Part shown: one piece after another, positions 6,586 to 12,432 of the stretch | Numbering within the stretch: the stretch's first letter is position 1 | How the letters are laid out: the number at the start of each line of letters is the position of its first letter | Assembly (NCBI GenBank): GCA_016200385.1 | Contig: JACQEV010000081.1 | Span: 1 to 12,432, forward strand | DNA length: 12,432 nt | Source of the DNA: Candidatus Methylomirabilota bacterium | GTDB lineage: Bacteria > Methylomirabilota > Methylomirabilia > Methylomirabilales > Methylomirabilaceae | Direction: 5' to 3' | Translations under genes and position numbers: made by a program | Notes under the pieces: model-generated | Told to the model about the DNA's origin: nothing | The model's input: only the letters and a program-made list of their open reading frames with translations | The model's database searches: none

Positions 6586-6611
6586 ACAAGGGTGTTTCCC
6601 TCTGTTACGGT
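6583..6611 (+). promoter_or_regulatory. Promoter for the M50 protease-trpS pair
   Basis: TTGACA (6583-6588), a 17-base spacer and TACGGT (6606-6611), with a TG at 6603-6604 forming an extended -10. It lies in the decayed end of livM, 45 bases before the protease start. Confidence 0.5.
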
Positions 6612-6655
6612 AAGTTCAGATCAATTTAGGCTGGGTGCTAAACAATAGAGACGAC

Positions 6656-7297
6656 ATGTTTGATCCGACGCAATTCGTTCTCAACATGAGTGTGAGGCTG
6701 CCGGCTATCCTGGCAGCCTTGACATTTCACGAGTACGCCCATGGCTGGGTCGCTGACAAGCTGGGCGACCCGACCGCGCGACTGTCGGGGCGCCTTACGT
6801 TTAACCCCTTGGCCCACCTGGACCCCATCGGAACGCTCGCGCTCATCTTTTCTCCCGTCGGCTGGGCCAAGCCGGTTCCAGTGAACTTCGACAACCTTCG
6901 ACATCCGAGGCAAGACATGGTGTGGGTGGCGGCGGCGGGCCCTGGCGCGAACCTGATCCTGGCTGCCCTTTGTGCGTGGTCTCTTCGTCTTTTCGATGGG
7001 GCCGGCGGAATCGGCGACTCTGCCTGGCTGCTTGGACTGCTGACCCCGGTCTATCTCATGCTGCATAGGAGTGTGTTGATCAACGTGGCGCTGGCCATCT
7101 TCAACCTTCTTCCCCTGTTGCCGCTCGACGGCGGACGCGTCATGGCGGGGCTCCTGCCGCCGCGCCAGGCCGCCTCATACGGCAGGCTGGAGCGATACGG
7201 CTTTGTGATCCTGCTGGTCTTGATCTTCAGCGGGGCGGTGGACCGCGTGATCTGGCCGCCCATTGCCCTCGTGGCCGGTCTGTTGCTAGGGGCATAG
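6656..7297 (+). CDS. Site-2 protease family (M50) membrane metalloprotease
   Basis: Small intramembrane zinc metalloprotease of 213 residues. The zinc-binding HExxH motif is H25-EYA-H29, inside the first membrane helix, and is followed by the family's GDPTARLSGRLTFNPLAHLD segment. The third ligand is D158 in NLLPLLPLDGGR, the LDG motif. Several hydrophobic helices lie between and after these motifs (about 90-108, 112-130, 135-155 and 180-205). There is no PDZ domain, so it belongs to the short family members and not to RseP-type proteases. ATG 6656 is preferred, since homology begins there; an in-frame GTG lies at 6635. No strong ribosome site is visible. The gene ends 24 bases before trpS, an arrangement seen in many bacteria, often followed by scpAB, which is absent here. 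The substrate is unknown. Confidence 0.88.
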   Translation: MFDPTQFVLNMSVRLPAILAALTFHEYAHGWVADKLGDPTARLSGRLTFNPLAHLDPIGTLALIFSPVGWAKPVPVNFDNLRHPRQDMVWVAAAGPGANLILAALCAWSLRLFDGAGGIGDSAWLLGLLTPVYLMLHRSVLINVALAIFNLLPLLPLDGGRVMAGLLPPRQAASYGRLERYGFVILLVLIFSGAVDRVIWPPIALVAGLLLGA

Positions 7298-7321
7298 AAG
7301 GGATCAGGGAGCACACAAACC

Positions 7322-8197
7322 ATGTTGAAGGGTCGCGTCTTGAGCGGGATGAGGCCGACGGGGCGTCTTCATCTCGGCCACCTGTTCGGGGCCCTGGACA
7401 ACTGGAGACGATTGCAGGAGGAGTATGAGTGCTTCTTTTTCGTGGCTGACTGGCACGCCCTGACGACCGAGTATGCGGAGACAAAGAATATCCGGGAGAA
7501 TATTCGCGAGATGGTCCTGGACATGCTGGCCGCCGGCCTTGACACCTCGAAGGCGCCCCTGTTCCTCCAATCCCGGCTTCACGAGCATGCGGAGCTTCAC
7601 CTGATGCTTTCGATGATCACGCCGGTTCCATGGCTGGAACGGAATCCAACCTATAAGGAGCAACAACAGGAGCTGATGACCAGGGACCTCAGCACCTACG
7701 GATTCCTGGGGTATCCGGTCCTGATGGCCTCTGATATTCTCATCTACAAGGCCAATTATGTTCCGGTCGGCATCGATCAGGTCCCCCACCTGGAATTGGC
7801 CCGGGAGATCGCGAGGCGCTTCAACCACCTCTACGGGCAGGTCTTTGTCGAGCCAGAGGCGCTCCTGACGGAGTTCGCAAAGGTCCCCGGCACTGACGGC
7901 CGCAAGATGAGCAAGAGTTACGGCAACGCGATCTACCTGGCTGACTCGCCCGAGCAGGTGACCGCAAAGATCAAGCCGATGGTGACGGATCCAGCGCGGG
8001 TGCGTCGGAGCGATCCCGGCAATCCCGACGTGTGCCCGGTCTTTGACCTCCACAAGATATTCACTCCACAAAAGAAGCGGGACAGCGTTATCGACCCGGG
8101 CTGTCGGACAGCGGCAATAGGCTGCTTGGACTGCAAAGGCGTTCTCCTGGACCATATGCTCCCATCCCTGCGGCCGATTTACGAGCGGCGTCAGTAA
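7322..8197 (+). CDS. trpS: Tryptophanyl-tRNA synthetase with premature stop
   Basis: Class Ic aminoacyl-tRNA synthetase charging tRNA-Trp with tryptophan in the cytosol. The Rossmann fold shows TGRLHLGHLFGA with the HIGH-like motif H17-LG-H20, and KMSKS at 195-199 (GRKMSKSYGN). The tryptophan pocket region YPVLMASDILIYKANYVPVG and the CxxxxxGCxxCK segment (CRTAAIGCLDCK, about 259-270) are typical. AGGGAG at 7306-7311 serves ATG 7322. The frame ends at TAA 8195-8197 after 291 residues, about 37 short of the usual length near 330. The same frame then continues to a second stop at 8308 with a normal TrpRS C-terminus. The open product would lack the C-terminal helices that help bind tRNA, so it is either impaired, rescued by readthrough, or the TAA is a sequencing error. 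No second trpS is visible in the window. Confidence 0.9.
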   Translation: MLKGRVLSGMRPTGRLHLGHLFGALDNWRRLQEEYECFFFVADWHALTTEYAETKNIRENIREMVLDMLAAGLDTSKAPLFLQSRLHEHAELHLMLSMITPVPWLERNPTYKEQQQELMTRDLSTYGFLGYPVLMASDILIYKANYVPVGIDQVPHLELAREIARRFNHLYGQVFVEPEALLTEFAKVPGTDGRKMSKSYGNAIYLADSPEQVTAKIKPMVTDPARVRRSDPGNPDVCPVFDLHKIFTPQKKRDSVIDPGCRTAAIGCLDCKGVLLDHMLPSLRPIYERRQ

Positions 8198-8308
8198 CTG
8201 GCGACTCGCCCCGACATCGCTCAGGAGGTCCTGGAGGACGGGTCCGCCAGGGCCAAGAAAGTGGCGGGGGACACCCTGGCAGAGGCCAAGGCTGCGATGC
8301 AAATCTGA
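8195..8308 (+). pseudogene. trpS: C-terminal part of trpS behind the in-frame TAA
   Basis: In the same frame as trpS, the codons after TAA 8195-8197 read LATRPDIAQEVLEDGSARAK and end KVAGDTLAEAKAAMQI at TGA 8306-8308. This is the expected TrpRS end (GSxRAxxxAxxTLxEaxxAM), with no frameshift or gap. With the stop codon counted as an amino acid, the protein would be 328 residues, the normal family length. One base change from GAA (Glu) or CAA (Gln) would create this TAA after the ERRQ segment. Confidence 0.9.
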
Positions 8309-8322
8309 CGCCCTTTTCTTTT

Positions 8323-8351
8323 TTGACCGTTCCACGGTTTTGTGTTAGCGT
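8323..8351 (+). promoter_or_regulatory. Promoter for guaB
   Basis: TTGACC (8323-8328), a 17-base spacer and TAGCGT (8346-8351), with TG at 8343-8344 giving an extended -10. It has the same layout as the promoter at 6583-6611. The spacer contains a small inverted repeat, ACCGT (8326-8330) with ACGGT (8334-8338). The predicted leader of roughly 155 bases would contain the whole heptamer element 8367-8495. Confidence 0.45.
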
Positions 8352-8366
8352 CGCCTAATAGAGAAA

Positions 8367-9977
<1,611 letters not shown>

Positions 9978-9983
9978 CGAACG

Positions 9984-10056
9984 TTCAGCGTTCAGCGGTC
10001 AGCCCTCAGCTTTCAGCCATCCGCCTTCGGCTTTAAGCTGACTGCTGATAGCTGAG
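9984..10056. repeat. Heptamer-repeat hairpin, GTTCAGC type, between guaB and guaA
   Basis: TCAGC-ending units start at 9984, 9991, 9998, 10005 and 10012, exactly 7 apart. Complementary GCTGA units start at 10037, 10044 and 10051, also 7 apart. CTCAGCTTTCAGC (10005-10017) pairs with GCTGATAGCTGAG (10044-10056) at 12 of 13 positions. The element lies in the 112-base gap before guaA. Confidence 0.85.
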
Positions 10057-10089
10057 AGCATCTGAAACCCCTTCCCTCCGAGCCCCCCA

Positions 10090-11622
10090 ATGGATAAGAT
10101 CCTGATCCTTGACTTTGGGTCGCAGTACACCCAGCTCATCGCCCGTCGAATCCGCGAGCTCGGGGTCTATTGCGAGATTCATCCCTTCAACATGCCACTC
10201 GAAGACGTGAAGGGGTTCGACCCGAAGGGGATCATCCTCTCCGGAAGCCCCGCCAGTGTCTACCAGCCCAATGCACCCTTCTGCCACCGCGAGGTGATCG
10301 GGCTTGGCGCGCCCGTCCTGGGGATCTGTTACGGGATGGGTGTCATCGGCCTCTTTTATGGCGCTGTCACAGCGCGGGCGGCCCGCAGAGAGTATGGCCG
10401 GGCCAAGCTCACGATTGACGACGCCACCGATCTCTTTTCAGGCGTCACTGGTGCGCTCACGGTCTGGATGAGCCACGGCGACAAACTCGAAGAGATGCCC
10501 GATTCATTCCGACGCCTGGCCCACACGGCGAATGCGCCTTTTGCCGCCATCCGTCACCGGCACCAACCCGTCTTCGCTGTTCAGTTTCATCCCGAAGTGG
10601 CCCACACCGACAGGGGGAAGGAGATCCTCGGGAACTTCCTGTTCAAGGTGTGCGGCTGCATGCCGAACTGGGAGATGCATTCCTTCGCCGAGATGGCCGT
10701 CGAAAAGATCCGACACGAAGTGGGGGATGGCCGGGTCCTCTGTGCCCTGAGTGGAGGAGTCGATTCTTCGGTGACGGCGCTCCTGATCCACCGGGCGATC
10801 GGCCCTCGACTGACCTGCGTCTTCGTCGATAACGGGCTGCTTCGGAAGGGGGAAGGAGCCGAGGTTCGGCGAACCTTTGGCGAGCACCTGGGCCTGAACC
10901 TGATCTCGGTTGACGCGGAGGAGCGGTTCCTCACTCGACTCAAAGGGATTATTGAGCCGGAGGAGAAACGGAAGATCATCGGGGGCGAGTTCATCGCCGT
11001 CTTCGAGGAAGAGTCGCGGAGGTTGGGGCGATTCCAGTACCTGGCGCAGGGCACGCTCTACCCGGACGTCATCGAGAGCGTGTCGGTGCACGGTCCTTCG
11101 GTCACCATCAAATCGCACCACAACGTCGGGGGCCTGCCGGAGCAATTCGACTTTCAGTTGATCGAGCCGCTCCGAGAGCTGTTCAAGGATGAGGTGCGGG
11201 AGCTGGGAAAGGAACTGGGGTTGCCGGTGGCGATCCTTTGGCGTCAGCCATTTCCTGGGCCTGGCTTGGCCGTCCGGATCATTGGCGAGGTGACGAGGGC
11301 GCGGCTGGATCTGCTCCGACAGGCCGATGCCATCGTCGAAGAGGAGATCGCGAAGGCGAAGCTGGACCGTGAGTTGTGGCAGGCATTTGCCGTCCTGCTG
11401 CCGATCAAGACCGTGGGGGTCATGGGCGATGAGCGGACATATGAGCATGTCATCGCCATCCGTGCCGTCACCAGCCTCGACGGGATGACGGCCGACTGGG
11501 CCCGCCTTCCCCACGAGCTGCTCCAGGCGATGGGCAGCCGGATCGTCAGCGAGGTGAAGGGCGTCAACCGTGTCGTCTACGACATCTCCTCGAAACCCCC
11601 CAGCACCATCGAATGGGAGTGA
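10090..11622 (+). CDS. guaA: GMP synthase (glutamine-hydrolysing)
   Basis: GMP synthetase of 510 residues, converting XMP to GMP with ATP and glutamine-derived ammonia. The N-terminal class I amidotransferase domain (about 1-190) has nucleophile C80 in GICYGMG and the H167/E169 pair in QFHPEV. The ATP-pyrophosphatase domain has the P-loop SGGVDSS (221-227), and the dimerisation domain ends [13 protein letters not shown], the standard terminus. Oddly, the position after GICYGM, nearly always Gln in this signature, is G84, and the nearby LGG is YGA; spacing to the following RREYG is unchanged, so this is substitution and not a frameshift. Glutamine use may therefore be weaker, with free ammonia still usable. 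ATG 10090 fits the family start exactly, but the bases before it are C-rich with no ribosome site. Confidence 0.96.
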   Translation: MDKILILDFGSQYTQLIARRIRELGVYCEIHPFNMPLEDVKGFDPKGIILSGSPASVYQPNAPFCHREVIGLGAPVLGICYGMGVIGLFYGAVTARAARREYGRAKLTIDDATDLFSGVTGALTVWMSHGDKLEEMPDSFRRLAHTANAPFAAIRHRHQPVFAVQFHPEVAHTDRGKEILGNFLFKVCGCMPNWEMHSFAEMAVEKIRHEVGDGRVLCALSGGVDSSVTALLIHRAIGPRLTCVFVDNGLLRKGEGAEVRRTFGEHLGLNLISVDAEERFLTRLKGIIEPEEKRKIIGGEFIAVFEEESRRLGRFQYLAQGTLYPDVIESVSVHGPSVTIKSHHNVGGLPEQFDFQLIEPLRELFKDEVRELGKELGLPVAILWRQPFPGPGLAVRIIGEVTRARLDLLRQADAIVEEEIAKAKLDRELWQAFAVLLPIKTVGVMGDERTYEHVIAIRAVTSLDGMTADWARLPHELLQAMGSRIVSEVKGVNRVVYDISSKPPSTIEWE

Positions 11623-11640
11623 ATCTGCCAGGTTTCTTCC

Positions 11641-11669
11641 TTGACGGACTACACACGATCTGATATATT
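11641..11669 (+). promoter_or_regulatory. vapBC promoter
   Basis: TTGACG (11641-11646), a 17-base spacer and TATATT (11664-11669), 28 bases before the antitoxin start. The -10 box lies in the loop of the inverted repeat 11647-11679, so a bound repressor would cover it. Confidence 0.65.
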
Positions 11670-11679
11670 GTGTGTAGTC
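11647..11679. promoter_or_regulatory. Perfect inverted-repeat operator of vapBC
   Basis: GACTACACAC (11647-11656) and GTGTGTAGTC (11670-11679) form a perfect 10-bp inverted repeat with a 13-base centre. It overlaps the promoter spacer and -10 region. Type II antitoxins with ribbon-helix-helix folds usually repress their own promoter by binding such sites, so this is the likely operator of the gene that follows. Confidence 0.7.
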
Positions 11680-11682
11680 ACG

Positions 11683-11690
11683 AAAGGAGG
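11683..11690 (+). promoter_or_regulatory. Shine-Dalgarno site for vapB
   Basis: AAAGGAGG lies 6 bases before GTG 11697 and decides that start. The longer in-frame reading from GTG 11670 would begin inside the operator. Confidence 0.7.
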
Positions 11691-11696
11691 GGGCAA

Positions 11697-11948
11697 GTGA
11701 CCCGGGTGAATATTTCGATAGATGATAAGCTGCTGAAGGATGTCGATCGGGCGGCTGCGAAGGAGGGCCGGAACCGCAGCGAGTTCTTGCGCCATGCTGT
11801 TGAGGAGTATTTCGCGCAGGAAGAGGCAAAGGAGCGACGACGGCGTGCCATGGGGAAGGCCATCACAATCCAGGATGAAATCCGCGCGAAGACCAAACCC
11901 TGGGATGCCGTCGGCTTTATCAGAAAGATGCGAGCCGCCGTCCGCTGA
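11697..11948 (+). CDS. Ribbon-helix-helix antitoxin (VapB)
   Basis: Antitoxin of 83 residues. Residues 2-8 (TRVNISI) form the DNA-contacting strand of a CopG/MetJ-type ribbon-helix-helix domain, followed by helix 1 (DKLLKDVDRAAAKEG) and helix 2 starting at the conserved RNRSEFLRHAVEEYF (about 25-39). The charged tail (about 40-83) should bind and inhibit the PIN toxin. GTG start, with a strong AAAGGAGG site. The stop overlaps the toxin start by one base (TGATG), so the two are coupled. The perfect inverted repeat over the promoter points to negative autoregulation. All parts appear intact, unlike the broken VapB/PIN pair at 5554-5843, and the two antitoxins show no evident similarity to each other. 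Confidence 0.85.
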   Translation: MTRVNISIDDKLLKDVDRAAAKEGRNRSEFLRHAVEEYFAQEEAKERRRRAMGKAITIQDEIRAKTKPWDAVGFIRKMRAAVR

Positions 11949-12382
11949 TGGACCTGGTGCTCGATACTTCGGTGGTCGTTAAGTGGTTTGTGCGTCCACC
12001 GGAAGAGGATCTCGAGGCCGCCCTGGAAGTTCGCCGAAGGGTTGTGGAGGCGGAACTCAACCTCATCATTCCTGACCTCTTGTTCTACGAGCTAGCAAAT
12101 GTCCTGCGCTATCAACCCCAGCTAGCGGTCGAAGCGGTGGCCAAGGCCCTCGATACCCTCGAAACTATGGAGCTGGACGTGAGACCGTTTTCCTATCTTC
12201 TTGGAAAAGAAGCGGTGCGCGTTGCCAAAACCACGGGGATCACAGCCTATGATGCCTACTTCATCGTGTTCGCTGAGGCACTTGAATGTCCCATCCTGAC
12301 CGCAGATCGGCGATGTTATTCTCGCGTCCGCGGCAGGCCCTCCGTGAAGCTCTTGCGTGCGTGGGAAGGAATGGCAGAGTAA
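11948..12382 (+). CDS. vapC: PIN-domain ribonuclease toxin (VapC)
   Basis: PIN-domain toxin of 144 residues, a Mg2+-dependent endoribonuclease; known VapC toxins cut tRNA or rRNA to stop translation. The acidic active-site residues are in their expected places: D6 (MDLVLDTSVV), E48 (LLFYELANVL), D102 (GITAYDAYFI) and D120 (CPILTADRRCY). The length is full for the family. The opening MDLVLDTSVVVKWF is typical of the group paired with ribbon-helix-helix antitoxins. It is translated in overlap with vapB (TGATG) and so depends on the promoter at 11641. No terminator is visible in the 50 bases after the stop, where the window ends. The RNA target cannot be read from sequence. Confidence 0.9.
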   Translation: MDLVLDTSVVVKWFVRPPEEDLEAALEVRRRVVEAELNLIIPDLLFYELANVLRYQPQLAVEAVAKALDTLETMELDVRPFSYLLGKEAVRVAKTTGITAYDAYFIVFAEALECPILTADRRCYSRVRGRPSVKLLRAWEGMAE

Positions 12383-12432
12383 GGTAAGGACTGCCTTCGT
12401 CCCAACGAGTTTCTTGTGAGTACGGATGGGGC

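Noticed and set aside
8326..8342. ACCGT/ACGGT inverted repeat followed by T residues, as a trpS terminator
   Set aside because: The stem is only 5 bp and the T run is short and broken. The same bases form the spacer of a better-supported guaB promoter.
10504..11829. Long open frame on the - strand opposite guaA and vapB
   Set aside because: It is the complement of a clear GuaA gene and of the vapB promoter region, with no recognisable domain.

Overview
The window is GC-rich, dense bacterial chromosome in which every supported gene lies on the + strand. The gene set (XerD, a CCA/poly(A)-polymerase family enzyme, an M50 protease next to trpS, guaB-guaA) is core chromosomal. The small toxin-antitoxin (TA) cassettes, decayed transporter genes and heptamer-repeat spacers recall large-genome environmental lineages. 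NC10/'Methylomirabilis'-like bacteria are one guess, made from overall impression only; no rRNA or marker comparison was possible.

Layout. (1) 127-5249: a membrane-anchored GT2 glycosyltransferase, a spacer of heptamer repeats, a GT4 glycosyltransferase, xerD and a tRNA nucleotidyltransferase-family gene. The last three are tightly packed and probably co-transcribed. (2) 5250-6655: a scar. It holds the last 37 codons of a LivH-type branched-chain amino-acid permease and a LivM-type permease with its middle deleted and its tail interrupted by a stop codon. Between these two remnants sit a VapB-like antitoxin, a 20-codon stump of its PIN toxin, and an apparently intact antitoxin/RelE-ParE toxin pair. 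(3) 6656-8308: a site-2 protease (M50) and trpS, with a good sigma70-type promoter in front. The trpS reading frame has an in-frame TAA at codon 292 and then continues in the same frame with a recognisable TrpRS C-terminus. (4) 8309-11622: guaB and guaA, the two committed steps from IMP to GMP, each preceded by a heptamer-repeat spacer. (5) 11641-12382: a compact vapBC module whose promoter contains a perfect 10-bp inverted repeat.

The most distinctive non-coding signal is a family of intergenic elements built from 7-bp units in strict register: several copies in one orientation, then several in the complementary orientation, so each can fold back on itself. Two use GTTTCGG-like units (1705-1798, 8367-8495) and one uses GTTCAGC-like units (9984-10056). 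All three end within about 35 bases of a downstream start codon. The other points of interest are the trpS nonsense codon, the liv scar carrying TA genes, a nested perfect inverted repeat at the livH remnant, the vapBC operator, and loss of the usual Gln after the catalytic Cys motif of GuaA. I see no CRISPR array, tRNA, rRNA or insertion sequence.
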